Positions 1-12,305 of a stretch of DNA of 64,000 bases are shown here, in pieces (positions within the stretch are counted from its first letter, which is position 1; each line of letters begins with the position of its first letter). The DNA is taken from positions 328,501 through 392,500 of the forward strand of contig JAQFVV010006472.1 of assembly GCA_028023455.1 (NCBI GenBank). The letters run 5' to 3'. The notes below the pieces were generated by a model that did not search any database, was not told the origin of the DNA, and worked only from the letters and a program-made list of their open reading frames with translations. Source of the stretch: Epiperipatus broadwayi (taxonomy: Eukaryota; Onychophora; Udeonychophora; Euonychophora; Peripatidae). The translations under genes were made by a program, and so were the position numbers.

Positions 1-750
1 CTTTAATTTTTTTTTTCTCATGAAGTAGGTTTTTAATGCTTTAAAATATCTTAGTCATATAGATAATTATTATTTACAAAAATTAAAATTTATTTAAAAC
101 ATAAATAATTACTTTTGTATGTCCAAAAAAAAAAACTTAAATTTTTATCTTTTTAAAATTTAGATGCTTAATTGTGTTTTCTGGCCCTTCTCACTGTTGT
201 TTTGAAAAATATTCCAATGCTGTAAAGAATGTTGCAGTTCTTCTAAATAGTCAAATAATGAAGGAAAATTAGCTGATTATCTGGTGGATCATAATTTTCT
301 ATCACGCAAATGATTGATGTGTTAGGGAGAAGAATATTTGCAAATATTTTTTCTTCCATTATCATTTAATTCACTGAAAGAAGTGGATTTAGGCTTGGTA
401 GTTTCTTTTATCATATTTAGATATAAGATAAAGAAATAACAGCACAACCATAGAATATAACCTGAACTTATGATATTCTGCTTGAAAATGTTTTCTATGT
501 TCTAATAATCATTCTAAAATTCTTACTTAATAATTATTTAAAATTTCGAAAATAAAATGTTTTTTTCAAAATAAATTATATTACTTTACAAGCAAATAAA
601 ATATATTTTTAAAAAATAGATTCCTTTCCTTTTCTATCCTTCCATTAAATAATGCTATTATTATACTATCGTTTCTAAAAAAAAAAAAAAGACTAAATTT
701 ATTAAAACAAAGTTTGATTTAAAAAAAAAAAAATTTGACAAATGCTTCTC
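1..750. other. AT-rich flank, nothing recognised
   Basis: No coding signal, RNA gene or structured repeat is recognised here. It holds short A and T homopolymers, including A-runs near 681-693 and 721-733, just before the gypsy remnant begins. Confidence 0.5.
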
Positions 751-754
751 AGAT

Positions 755-935
755 CAGAGGCGGTAGTGATCACTGTCCACAAAAGGCTCAAAATTCTGAA
801 TTATAGTTACCTGACCAACAGTTGCCTAGTCAGATGGAAGCTGCTGTTACAGGAATTCAATTACACAGTGCAATAATGTAATGAAACCAAAAACATTGTA
901 GCTGATGTGCTTTGTCAAAACCCATGTAGGTCAGA
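755..935 (+). pseudogene. Ty3/gypsy RNase H remnant
   Basis: Translating from about 761 gives a decayed RNase H segment. It reads VVITVHK where the family has V-I-T-D-H-K, so the catalytic aspartate is lost. It continues with an SYLTN...RW block and, after a stop and a frameshift, ends in NIVADVL, matching the conserved A-D-x-L-S motif at the end of gypsy RNase H. The same blocks appear in the - strand gypsy element near 21.0 kb, which supports the call. It leads directly into the connection and integrase segments downstream, so it is part of one broken pol. No matching LTRs were recognised around it. Confidence 0.75.
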
Positions 936-948
936 ACAGAACCACTGA

Positions 949-1278
949 TTGGTAGATAATGCCTACATTATTAATATAAATTTAATGGTTGATAATAATA
1001 TAGAAAACAATTTAGAGAACCTGCTCAAGATACAGTATAAAGACCCAGATCTTAATCTGCTCATTAAAATTTCAAAAGGAGAAAAAGTTCTATGTGCACT
1101 GAAATATCTTTCCCTTTATAAGTTAGAGAAGGGGGTCTTAATCTATAAAGTAATTCCAGATATAGATGAGTGGAGAGTAGCAATACCTAAACCACTAAGG
1201 TCCCCACTCATAAAGCATATACACTGTCTGTACAGACACTATGGTGCTCATAAGACAGAACACACCATTACAAATTAA
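949..1278 (+). pseudogene. gypsy pol connection/integrase zinc finger N-half
   Basis: A 109-codon open segment corresponds to the linker between RNase H and integrase. Its last third, SPLIKHIHCLYRHYGAHKTE, holds the H-x-x-x-x-H half of the integrase HHCC zinc-binding domain. In the intact family this domain helps integrase multimerise and bind LTR ends. The related - strand element has LIEYVYCLYGHFGLHKVE at the same place. The ORF ends in a TAA where the protein should continue (YYWP-like sequence follows). The ATG at its start is incidental, since the reading should be continuous with the RNase H remnant upstream. Confidence 0.8.
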
Positions 1279-1293
1279 TATTACTGGCCAAAA

Positions 1294-1890
1294 ATGTACT
1301 GGGACATCTTGAGATCACTACAAGATTGGCTGATGTGCTTACAAGGCAAGCCAGTGAATCAAAATTACAGTAAAACCATGGAATCAATTATACCAGAGAG
1401 ACCAAATGAGATTCTAGTGATTGATTATTATGGGCTATTATCCCCATTTAGCAAGCAAAAATATTTGTTAGTCACATATTATCTCTTTTCCAAGTATGTT
1501 TCTGTTTACCCAAATACCCCAAGCTAATACTAGGCATATGATCAAAGTATTAGACACCCTTCAATTTATGGTGATAGGAAATGCTTGAACCATTTTAACA
1601 GATCATGCTATTCCCTTTCCTATATAAGGAATGAAAAAAATGGGTAAAAAAAAATCCTAGATAAGACATGTGCTCATGTCCATTAAAAATCCACACTCAA
1701 ACCCTTGTGAATGTGTAATGTGGGAGCTTGACATTTGTTTAGGACTTACCTAGAGTATCAGCATAAGGGATGGCTAAAGCAAATGTAACATAACAATTAC
1801 ATTAATTGAAGCATAAACAAATCGAATGGATTCTCACCCATTAGACTACAGCTTAATCAACTGATACCCACATTGTTTGTGAAATAGCAA
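1294..1890 (+). pseudogene. gypsy integrase core, first copy
   Basis: The segment begins with the second half of the zinc domain, where only one of the paired cysteines is clear (LMCLQGKPVNQNY). It continues into EILVIDYYGLLSPF, the block with the first catalytic Asp of the DDE triad, and then KQKYLLVTYYLFSKYVSVYP. The frame breaks near 1527. Beyond that the second-Asp block is recognisable as LTDHAIPF near 1598-1620, and the third block (HSNPCE-like) near 1695 is corrupted. It is followed directly by a second, diverged copy of the same region. It is inactive. Confidence 0.8.
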
Positions 1891-1914
1891 CTCATAATTG
1901 CACATATTGAAAGT

Positions 1915-2470
1915 GACTGTCTAGTTTTCTCAAGGGCCAAGTCAGTAAATAAAAACTATATTAACTCTACTAAATAAACCATACCAGAAAAACAAATGAT
2001 ATCCTAGTGATCAAATATTATGGGTCATTGCCCCCATTTAACAAACAAAAATACTTGTTAGTCACCTATGATCTCTTTTCCAAATATGTTGCTGTTACCC
2101 AATATCCCAAGCCTACCCTAAACATTTGATCAAGGTATTGGACACCCTTCAATTCCCAATGATAGGAAAGCCTGAGACCATTTTAACAGATCGTGGTATC
2201 CCTTTCCTATTCAAGGAATGGAAAAACAGGTAGAGAAATCTCGAATAAAACATGTGCTAATCTCCATTAGAAATCTACAATCAACCCCATGCAAATACAT
2301 CATTCAGGAGCTTGAATGTTTGTTTAGGGCCTACTTAAAGGGAGAGTGTAAGAGGTGGGTGAAGCAGATGAAACATGTGATCAATTACATCAATTGAAGC
2401 ATAAATGAATCAATTGGATTCACACCCATCCGACCATATTTTAATCAAACCAGGCCTGTGCTATTCACCA
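1915..2470 (+). pseudogene. gypsy integrase core, tandem second copy
   Basis: From about 1920 the DNA repeats the order of the preceding integrase core. It has the QGQVSK/N-like Cys region, then the first-Asp block with Asp changed (ILVIKYYG), then PPFNKQKYLLVTYDLFSKYV, then ILTDRGIPF for the second Asp block. Similarity to the upstream copy is obvious at DNA level, for example around the CCATTTA...AAGCAAAAATA stretch at 1444 and 2033. The spacing between copies is about 585 bp. Stops interrupt it. This is a local tandem duplication inside a dead element, or two elements joined at the same point. Confidence 0.7.
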
Positions 2471-2481
2471 AATAACAGACT

Positions 2482-2790
2482 ATGGCCATTCAACCCAATA
2501 TACTAAAGGCTTATGAATGTGTCACCACAATGGCAAGTAATATGAACCAAAATACAAAAAAAGTCCCATACAAATTTAAGGTTGGAGATACATTTCTGAC
2601 AAAAACGCCATGCGCAAGTATACTGTATGAAAATAAATACCATAAGTTCTACAGTATGTATGAAGGACTATATACCATCATTAAGCAAACAGGTTCCAAT
2701 GCATTTTGGATAAACCAAGAAGGAGAGATTTGGACCATGTATAATACTCGCATCTTAAAACGTACTTTAGCTGCTCATAATAACCTGTGA
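2482..2790 (+). pseudogene. gypsy integrase C-terminal domain
   Basis: A 102-codon open segment contains FKVGDTFLTKTP, matching the G-D-x-V start of the integrase C-terminal SH3-like domain. This is followed by KYHKFYSMYEGLYTIIK and ends MYNTRILKRT, the usual form of the C-terminal domain in this lineage, which helps DNA binding. It is open but orphaned by the broken upstream pol. About 2830 the coding similarity ends and I see no clear polypurine tract or 3' LTR. Confidence 0.75.
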
Positions 2791-2829
2791 TGATCCCATC
2801 ACATTAATCATACAGCTAAAGAATAAAAG

Positions 2830-3565
2830 TAATCACTAAGCAAAGTATAAAGGCAATATAAATCACATCAAAGAAAAATAGAAACAACAGATGATCAATG
2901 CAAAAAATACATGAGTAGGGATAGATGAGGGTATACCCAGTTAATGCTTAAATTCAATTATTAGGATACCTAGGTACTAACTAAAACACAGGAGTCAATC
3001 CATACCAATAAAGAGACCCTCTGATATTTAAATAGACTTTCATGAATCCAGTAAGTCTCAAAAAAGCAGAAAAAAGCCTAGTGAATAATATTATGTGCCA
3101 TTTGTGACAGAGACATATTGTCACTTAAGTCTCAACCATATAATCATCAAAGCCTCTAAGTATAGATCACTCTACAAATTATATGGCCTAGTTATAAGAA
3201 TGTTGATTTGAAATGGTCCAAATCAGCCATAAAAATGAAAAACATGAAGCAATCAAGAAGTAGATGTAACAATCCTACATCCAATCCAAAAGTAGCCCTA
3301 ATCAGAAACACACCAACACACTTATAAGTGATAAAACTTTAAATTAAAATTGAAAATATGAAAGGCAAAAGGAGTTGTAAGAGTAATCTGCAACCAGCAA
3401 CTCACCTGCACTAATCTACACCATGCTAAGCCTAATTAAATAATTATCAAATAACAGTTATCCTTTGTCTAATGAAATATATATGCAGAACATCATGTTA
3501 AGTAAATTATTTTTTTAAGAAGAAAGTTAATGTTTTAGATTAAACATTAAGAAAATAAATGCACT

Positions 3566-3598
<33 letters not shown>

Positions 3599-6500
3599 GA
3601 CACATATATATATATATATATGACTAACCACAAGTGTCATTAACTAACCAACATTATGATGTGACCGTAGATAAACAAAGAATAATGACCTAATGTCAAG
3701 CGTATTGCAAAGCAATCAGGCTTAAAAATAAAAAAAATAATTTCAATAAATATTTTATCTTAATAATATTACTTTGATGGACATTACACAACAATAAACA
3801 ATTACAGCAAGCATGGGAAATGAAAGCTATCACACAATCCTACCACTTTGATGTTTATAATTGCAAAGATTGCATGAGAAAGTCAACATCTCAATAATTA
3901 GATTTTTAGAACACAGCAAGATGGATGTGTATGTTTGATTCTAAAATTGAATTCTCAATAACCCAAGATTAAAAGTAATTTGTTTTGTCTATCAATATAA
4001 ATCAAACATGATTATGCTTAAGTTATAGAAGCAAGCTATGGGATTTAAACTGATTATAAAGATATGTTTGAATAAAATAATTGCATGAAAATAAATAAAC
4101 AACAGCTAACAATCATCAAGAATAGTTCTTTTTTTATTATGCCACTTCCTTATGCATAGAAACAATTCTGTAAACAATTATATATACTAAAGAGGGTATT
4201 GCAAAGTGATCTGGCTAAAAAAACTATGTTGTAGGCTGATGCCAGCTTTCTATGCTCATAGAAGTGTCAGAATGTGTAAGATGCCTTTTTTTATTGAACA
4301 TGATAGGAACGATGATCTTCAGTGAATTTGGTGCATCTTGTTTAATGGACAGTGCTGATGATCTACAACCCCAGAGTGAGTGTGTGTCAACTAACCCTAT
4401 GGACAGTACAATGCCTGAGGAGATCTATCACCAACAGTAAGAGACTGTGAATATAATGAACAGTGCTTTCCAGGCTCAAGAATTTATTTTATCAATATTA
4501 ATTTTTATTTTTTCATTATTATTATCTATTATTTTATTTTATTTCTTTTTTTTTACTTATTTCATATTATTATAATTTGGGTTTTAGCAAAGCTGAACCT
4601 TTCAATCTTTTGTAACATTACAATTTGCTGCCCAAATTTGTTGAACATACCAAAGTTTATATCATCTTCTTATGTTCCATTTCAATTTGGTGAAATTTAT
4701 GAGGCATATTTATTAAGTCAAATCTTGTCCAGCCTATACCTTATGAAACAAGCAGTATAAAAAGATCAATCATTTATCTATAAACTGTAAAGTTAAATGT
4801 ATTAAAATTTGACTTATGTAAATCAGCAAAGATCTTAACTGATAATAAATAAATCTATTTTCAACCAGTTAAAAATTGATAGATGAGATTTAAATATATC
4901 ATTTTCACCTACCCTTGCATTATTTTAGACACACACTATCTAAAAAACAAACATAAAATCTGACTAAAGCTTCATAGGTAAAACATCAACCTCTTACTTA
5001 TAAGCTGCAAATTTGTTAAGTGTCTTAAAATTCAGACTTACATAAACAAGAAAGTGGTAGAGATATTTTATATTTGAATTTCAGCTAGTGATATGCAATG
5101 AGTTCTATTTCTTTTATATTTTTAATTATGTATACAAAGAAAAACTAATACAATAGTCACTTTAAACTTTAAAAACTCCTAAAAAACACCTATATAAGAA
5201 ATGATTTAAGTCACACATCTCTATCTGAAATTCTAATATAAAATATTAACATCACATTTATGTTTAAAAAAAATAAATGTTTTTTCCAACTCAGAGTTTC
5301 ATATGTGATCATGTTTATTAACTTAAAAATGTCAGTTTACATTGAAAATACATACATTTTATTCTTCCTTTATTTTTCTTTCTTTATTTGATATGTAGTA
5401 TTTTGCATAATAAAATATTTTCTAAGTGTTACAGTAAGAGTTTTATAAAATTTAAAACATACTTAATGTAGAGACTGACTTAAAAACATCATATAAGTAG
5501 AAAAATCATAGTTTTTTTCATAATGGGATTAATATTATTTTTCTGCAAGCAAGAAAGTTATTAAAAAATATCACCCACAGCCTATTTATAAAATTCACAC
5601 ATTTTTGTTATTCATTTTATTTAGAAATTGAAAATACAGTACAATAAGGTTTTTTAATGATTATTTCTCTGTGTTAAATCTATATGTGATGTTGAAATAT
5701 ACAGATTCTTCCCACTTTTCCATTTTTTCACAGCACAAAACCACTACAGGCCACTCATGTATACTGGACAATCCGTAAATGATGTGCAGTGAGAAACATG
5801 AGATGAGAAGGAAAATTAAGGAGGCTTATTTCATTAATTTAGATGCAAACTCGTTAAATAAAAGAGACATGCTTTACACAATCTTGAAGAAATGGCAGAC
5901 CTGACTTGAATATTTGCATCTTTTGGTTTTAAATAAATTAATAAATAAATTGAACATCGTTATTAGAACTATCTATCTATAGCTTTGAAAATGGAGGCCT
6001 CGTTCCTTCGAAAGCGCTAAGAAATAAATAGTATAATATAAATAAATATATTGACTTTTAGTGTGGAGATATTTTTATTTCTATTACTGTAAAATATTTT
6101 ATCTTATACACTTACAGTTTAATAAACAACATGTATTCTCTTCTAATCAATGTGTATTTCAATATTTAAGATCTAATAGCATACAGTTCAAAGTGGTATC
6201 ATTTTGAGCTGGCTATTTTGAAATATGAACTCTAATGTATTTATATATTACTTCACAGAGGGTGGCACTAATTTTTTTAATCATGTAGGGTGATTTAATA
6301 TTTATTATGAATGATGTATACATGGAATAAAAATGTGGAATAAAATATAATGAATATCACTGTTTCAGTATATTTTCATGGTTTATTGTGTAAGTATACA
6401 AAAACAGTCCATAAGTTAGATATGGATGGGACTATGAAATATGAAGATGGGAATAAAATATTTAAAAAATTTAATTTTGTGATTTTATTTTAAAAATATA

Positions 6501-9500
6501 TTGCATCACAAATCTTTATACCCATGTTTGTAAATTCACTATCCAAATATAGATTTTGTAACAAGGCAATATGGTATTATTATCTCATTAATTATTAGTG
6601 TCATTTGTTACCAAACTTTTAATGCAATGTATAACAATATATCAACGTTAGAATTCTATTGTAAACTTTAATGATCTTCTATATTATGAAAACTGAAATG
6701 CAACTTTTTATAATTAATGAAATATACATAATGGTGTTAAACAAAATAATCTTTAAAAAAAAATTAAAAGCAGTTAACTTTTCAGCTGATACTAAAATTT
6801 GCATAATTGGCTTCTAATTTTGAATTTTTTTTTAACAGAATACTTAAAGCAAGTGTTGAGTTTATGTTTATTTAATTAAAAAATAATCATCAGAAATAAT
6901 ACACAGCGCTGACTTTAACAAAAAAAATTTAATGACTATCTCGTGGAATAAGATATAATGTATATGTTCTTTCTGTTACTAATATTAATAACTTTTTTAA
7001 AGAAAATTATTTAATGCTTTACTATTTAAGTTGTGTTTTATTATTTTGGACAAATGTCAATTTTCTTTTATTTTTCATAAAATATTTTAAATTGTGTCGT
7101 TTATACAATGATTAATGAAAGACTTAACATTGGTTATTTTAATTTGTGATTTGATATTAGTTCTTTAAGTTGAACCAGACTGTGACGTCTTAGTAATTTT
7201 AAACTAACGCTGCTCGATTTTTTTATGTAATTTGCATTAGAAGTTATTATTAACATTTTAATAAAGTTTGTACGTTTTAAAATGATCCTTAAAAGTAATT
7301 GAAACATTTAATAAATTTAAGTAGTAATAATTCAACATATAGAATTGTTCTTATGTAGATACAATATAAAAACTTTTATATAATCAATAAATATTTTTGA
7401 TAGATATTCTTTTATAAAAAAAGATATATTATCGCAAAAACTATTTACATTTGATAATTATATACATCTTGTAAAGTAGTTTGTATATCTACCTTCAATG
7501 ACCTGAGGTTCGAATTAAAGTAAAACTAGAAAATTATTTTAGTTATCAACATCTTCATTCTACCTAAAGTCAACAATAACATACCATCAATTATTGATTA
7601 GAAAATTAGTATCCAGGTAGGGAATAAAACTAATTATAAAAATAATGAAAAAATAAGTAGCCTAATGCTTATTTTTATCTCTTTTTTTTTTGTAGACGAT
7701 GGAAAAGATTATGTCTTGTAAGGGATTATTTATAAGCTGTCTGTCTTTTTTTATCTATGACATCACAATTTATTATAATTTAAGATTAGTGACCAACTGT
7801 AAAGTTTTTAAGTGGGGGGGGGGGCTTTATTGCAGTAAAGCAAAACAGACCATTTCTAATATCACAACCACACAATCATTTTATTTTCCATGTCAATCAT
7901 TGTTAAAAAATCTAATGTACGTTTTTTTTTATCAACTGCTGTTTGAAAAATAATATCTGATTGACCTTTGATTTTCATTTCAATATTTTTATATAATAAC
8001 AATTGGGAAAATATGTTTTTTTAAATGTATATTCGACACTAACACCCATTAAAAATATTTTTTTGTTATTTTTTTATATTTTTCTGTAATAAATATTATA
8101 TGTTCATTTATAAATATTAATTACAAAAAAAAAAAAAACTTTTATTGGTCATCCTAAATGAAAATAATAATAATTTACTCTCTCAGAAAAAAACAGAATA
8201 GATAAACATACCATACTCAAATCAGCTTTCAATAGCTCCAATAGATCTAATTGTGCATATTGATAAAAGCAAATAAATTTAGAAAAACTTGTTGGAATTA
8301 ACTGAATATGACATTTTGAAACTGCCAAATTAGCAGTGCATTTGAATAGAATCTCAATCATTGCTTAAAATAAATCTTCTTAAAAGGGGTTTAATTAGTT
8401 GTATTTATATAATAATTATTTAAAATGTAACTTAAATGATTGTTATATTATTGATATTTCCAAGAATAACTAAACAGAAATGATATAACCTTATTATAAA
8501 TTGATTTCAGTCTGGCACTAACAAATTTATCTTAAGTTTTTCAACATTATCAAAATGAGATATTTAATTTTTCGAAAAATTCAGAAATTTAAAGACAATC
8601 TTATTATTCAAAATTGATTAGATTATATTTTAATCTAAATTAAAAAGTAAAAAGAAAATAATATACACTTTTTTTTGCATAGATTCTTACATTCTCTTAA
8701 AACTTTATTCTCACTGTTATTGTATTACTAATATTAAATTATAGTAAGAATATAAAGAAATGCAATTGAAAGTTTCTCATGAGAAATTTGTTACTAATCT
8801 TTTCTTTTAAATATTGTTGTCTAAATAAAAATTATCAAAAGCTTTCTAAATAAAAGTGTGGCTGCTAGTTTGCTTATTAAACTAAACACAGTTGGAACTT
8901 TTAAGTCCTTTATATTTATCTGAGTTTCTAATGTTTATTTGTTTATTTTTTTCTAAAACATTTTATGTACGTGATACACAACCAAAGCTATAAAAATGTG
9001 AAATTAATTTCATAGTAGTGTTAATATGATTAAGAAAAAACTTTTTTTGTAAATGTAATCTTTTATTGTACTCCGTGAGTATTATCTAATTACATTTAAT
9101 AATAAAGAATTAATTATTGATTTGTTATTACCAAACAGAAAAGTTGATCAGATATTCAGCGAAAAAAAAAGTATTTTATTTTATAATAATTATTAATTAT
9201 TTATATAAATATGTGTATAAAATTTATTGATTGTATAATTATATATTTGGATATTGTAGCTCTGATGATGACTACAGAACAATTGAAACTGTAAGAATAA
9301 AGTTTTGATATAAAAATAGTATTTTTGAAGTATTTAAGAAAGTTTGAAATGGTATGATATGTAAATATAAAAATCAATATATAAGGAAAAAAAAAAAAAT
9401 TATATTATACAAAACTCTTCTTAATCACAATTGACTATAAAACTGATCCCTCCTCTGATAATTTTAAAACTGTGTATGCAATATATATTTTTTCACTTGA

Positions 9501-9528
9501 TTTATATATGTATGTAGTAATGTTTTAG

Positions 9529-9576
<48 letters not shown>
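2830..9576. other. AT-rich intergenic DNA
   Basis: No gene is recognised. A compound microsatellite lies at 3567-3620 (CA units, then two TA tracts separated by TGACACA). A 24-bp motif with core GTATTGCAAAG occurs near 3699 and again near 4195. A G-run of nine or so bases lies at 7814-7823. A hammerhead-core-like arrangement (CTGATGA at 9262, GAAAC at 9285) is dealt with under findings. Short ORFs here have no recognisable domains. Confidence 0.5.
9532..9576. repeat. (AT)n microsatellite at LTR-element insertion site
   Basis: A perfect AT dinucleotide tract abuts the first base of the left LTR of the non-autonomous element. TA repeats resume on the far side at 15171, so the element appears to have inserted inside a TA tract. 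A short ATAT-type target duplication cannot be told from the tract itself. Confidence 0.9.
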
Positions 9577-9579
<3 letters not shown>

Positions 9580-11169
9580 ATCTATATTGATATAGGCACA
9601 TATAATTTTTATCAAAAATTATTATTAAAGTAATCTTTCATAAAAGAAAAACATAAAATTAAATGTTGAAGAGTTTATTCAGTTTGTTTTAGAAAAAGAT
9701 AGGAATAAAATAGTTTTTATTAGTATTCGTAAAAATATAAATATACAAATCTCTTTTCATTCAAGTTTAATTAAAGAAAAATAATGTTAAAACTAAAAAG
9801 TAAATTGTATTAAAAAAATATATGACCGTATATATGTGCGATTGTCAACAATAGAATAAATGTTATTATAAAGTTAAAGAAGATTTTTATTAAAAAACAC
9901 GGCAATGGTTATTAATTAAAATATAAAACAACATCTCTGCATGGCTATTACTAATTAAGCAATCTTCCAAAACACGTTTATCAAATGATTATCATTGGAA
10001 TTTGATAACAGATCTTTGCCGGAGAGATTAGAAAGACAACAAGGCGCAGGTATAAATAGACTTTTTTATCGGACAGTGAATCAGTTCACAAAGTTATTGA
10101 GAGAGTGCAGTTCAGAAATTAATTGAGTCAGCTAAGAAACAAAATGCAGTGCTGAGAAAATTTTGGAACGCACGTTCACCTCCAGCCCAGATGTCCGAGA
10201 AAAGAGCAGATCTGCCCGTGAAATAATGTCAGCTTAACATCTTAGAAAATCTCCATCAGTATCTATTTGTCTCCGATAGCAATAATCATGAAAATCAGGA
10301 AACTCAGCAAGGAAACGTCCCAGCTGGCTGGTAAGCATTTATAATGGAAATATCCTCACCGAAAGCAGCCTCCAAAGAACAAAATTCTAGGTCAGCATTC
10401 AAAATCCTAGGTAAAACGTTTGCTTATTTTCGTTATACTGTAATAGCCATTGCATTTCATTAATTCGTGTGAATCCTCCAAGAGTCTAATTATATGAACT
10501 CGATATCATACATAAATGAACAATTGATGTGTGTGATTAAATTTCAATTGCTATGTAATACTTTAATATTATTATGTGTGTGTGCATGAGTTAATATGTG
10601 AGTGATCCTTATATCAATATTATTAGTTAAATTAGATAAATACCAGTGTTTTGTTATGAAAGTAAACAAGAATATTTAAACTAGTTTAGAAATGTTAATT
10701 TAAAATATGCGAGTGTTTTATTAGAATTATAAAATGTTTAAATTTAGAAAATAAATGTTAGTTAATAAATTATCTTTAAAATTAAACTTTATTTGTCGGT
10801 CAATTCTTTTTATAATTTCTTTTTTTACAATTCTTTATCAAGTCTTTAACCACTAATTATGTATAATCTATTAGTGATTACAAACAGCTGAGCTAGTCAT
10901 GGATTTAGGCGTTGAGTTAGTGGCCATTGCTTAAAGTGCGTTATTTATTCATCCTTGAATAGATAGCTAGCGCCCGTGTTTATACACAAACAAAAAAAAA
11001 GTGCTTTGAACTTGGTGTTGAACTCAACAGTCGAGAAGAAGTTATGTCCTGGAAATGTAACATTAGTTATATACTTTATACCTATCGTTTGGGCATACAT
11101 ACTCTCCGAGTATGTTCTTCTCTGCCTAAGAGGCCGGTGTTTCGAATACTCATATTCGAACATGGTTAA
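9577..11169 (+). repeat. 5' LTR of non-autonomous LTR element
   Basis: This 1.6-kb block is repeated almost exactly at 13563-15170. By my count there are about 35 substitutions (about 2 percent) plus small indels. It opens with TGTA and its partner closes with CA, as LTRs do. A TATA box (TATAAATA at 10051) lies 30 bp upstream of TCAGTT at 10081, an initiator-like start, which would place U3 at about 9577-10080 and R/U5 after it. A strong splice-donor-like string (GGTAAGCA near 10329) follows. The next bases after the LTR read TGGCTAGACCCAACTTGG, a candidate tRNA primer-binding site. Confidence 0.9.
10051..10086 (+). promoter_or_regulatory. LTR core promoter (TATA box plus initiator)
   Basis: TATAAATA is followed 30 bp downstream by TCAGTT, matching the TATA-to-initiator spacing of RNA polymerase II promoters. 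The same pair is conserved in the other LTR at 14037 and 14067 with identical spacing. The area is locally richer in G+C than its surroundings. Confidence 0.7.
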
Positions 11170-11170
11170 A

Positions 11171-11189
11171 TGGCTAGACCCAACTTGGG
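11171..11189 (+). other. candidate primer-binding site
   Basis: The sequence right after the 5' LTR starts with TGG and reads TGGCTAGACCCAACTTGG, the form expected for a site complementary to a tRNA 3' end (CCA). I could not assign the tRNA. Confidence 0.5.
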
Positions 11190-11609
11190 GTTGAACCTAA
11201 GAAACAATAGTAAAGAAATACTTTGTTTCTTGTTTGAAAATTTTGTTTTATACAAAAGTTAAATTACGTATGTAAAAGTGTTTTAATTTTAAAAAAGAAT
11301 TGACCGAAAACTTTTTTTTTTCCGAAATGAAAAGAGATTTTGACATTTATGCTATCAAATCAGAGTCAATGGGGTGTTATGGGTGGAGTTAAAGCATTAA
11401 GAGTGGGTAGTGAAAAGGACAATAGGCTGGAGTTAACGTGAGTTTCCGTATTAGTAAGAAAAATAAATAAATAAGTCGTACATTAAATTCAGTTTAACAT
11501 AAGTGCTAGTACTTTGAAATTGAAATTTTTGAAAATAGATCTGAAAGAAAGCCCAATATATTTTAAAAATCCCCAGTTAGTAGAAAAGGAGAAAGAAGAA
11601 GTATCTGAG

Positions 11610-12305
11610 ATGCGAATGATGATGACAATGATGATGAATATGATGCAAGAGTTCAAAGCAGAATTGATAAAAGAAATGCGTCAAAAAATTAAACAAAGTC
11701 AGTTAGAACTCAAAGCAGAATTGAAGGAAGAAATTAGTCAGGTTAAAACAGAAATTAAAGAACTCAGAGCAGAAGTAAGAGAAATAAGATGTGAGATAAC
11801 GGTAAAGGTAGAGAAGAACCAAGAAGTTATAGGGTCAGATTTAATTAAAGAAAGTCAGGAAGTTGAGGTGATAAAAGACGTAAAAATTGAATTAGAACTA
11901 GATAGAGTTGAAACAGAGAAGACCAAAATAGAAATTAAAGCAGAACAGGATAGTGCTAAGACAGAGGAAAACATAGATCAAGAAATAGAAGAGAGACATA
12001 AGTTCAAGATAGAATATAGCATTGAAAAGTTTTTACAAAAATTTAAAAAGGTTAAAGTAAAAGTTCGTGTTCGTTTTAAACGAAGATTTAAATCAAAGAG
12101 AAAGCGTAAGAAAAAATATTCACGGTTAGGAAAAATACGGAGGTCTGTGAAGCTTAAAAGTTTTCTAATTTACAAGACAGAATATAGAACGGAAAGAGAA
12201 AGAGATAAAATCGATTTTAACCAAGAAATAGAAGTGAGAATATGGAGTATGATTCATATTATAAAATTAGTTGAAAGAAAAAAGGAGCTGCCGGACATAG
12301 TTTAA
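11610..12305 (+). CDS. coiled-coil, basic-tailed protein of the LTR element
   Basis: The frame is open from 11514, but the first ATG is at 11610, giving about 231 residues; the open part upstream could be an exon reached by splicing. The protein opens with a methionine-rich stretch (MRMMMTMMMNMMQEF). It then forms a long Lys/Glu heptad-like region with repeated KAEL and EIKEL units, a probable coiled coil. It ends in a very basic segment rich in Arg and Lys (KRRFKSKRKRKKK) that could bind nucleic acid or act as a nuclear signal. No zinc knuckle, protease, reverse transcriptase or integrase motif is present. It is the only long ORF between the LTRs, so a Gag-like structural role is the natural inference, but I do not recognise the family. 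Confidence 0.6.
   Translation: MRMMMTMMMNMMQEFKAELIKEMRQKIKQSQLELKAELKEEISQVKTEIKELRAEVREIRCEITVKVEKNQEVIGSDLIKESQEVEVIKDVKIELELDRVETEKTKIEIKAEQDSAKTEENIDQEIEERHKFKIEYSIEKFLQKFKKVKVKVRVRFKRRFKSKRKRKKKYSRLGKIRRSVKLKSFLIYKTEYRTERERDKIDFNQEIEVRIWSMIHIIKLVERKKELPDIV

Noticed and set aside
3567-3620. Possible CRISPR-like regular repeats
   Set aside because: Simple CA/TA microsatellite; no repeat-spacer structure exists anywhere in the window, which is eukaryotic.
10945-11194. Overlapping 72-codon ORFs on both strands
   Set aside because: They lie across the LTR end and the primer site and are not conserved at the same place in the other LTR.
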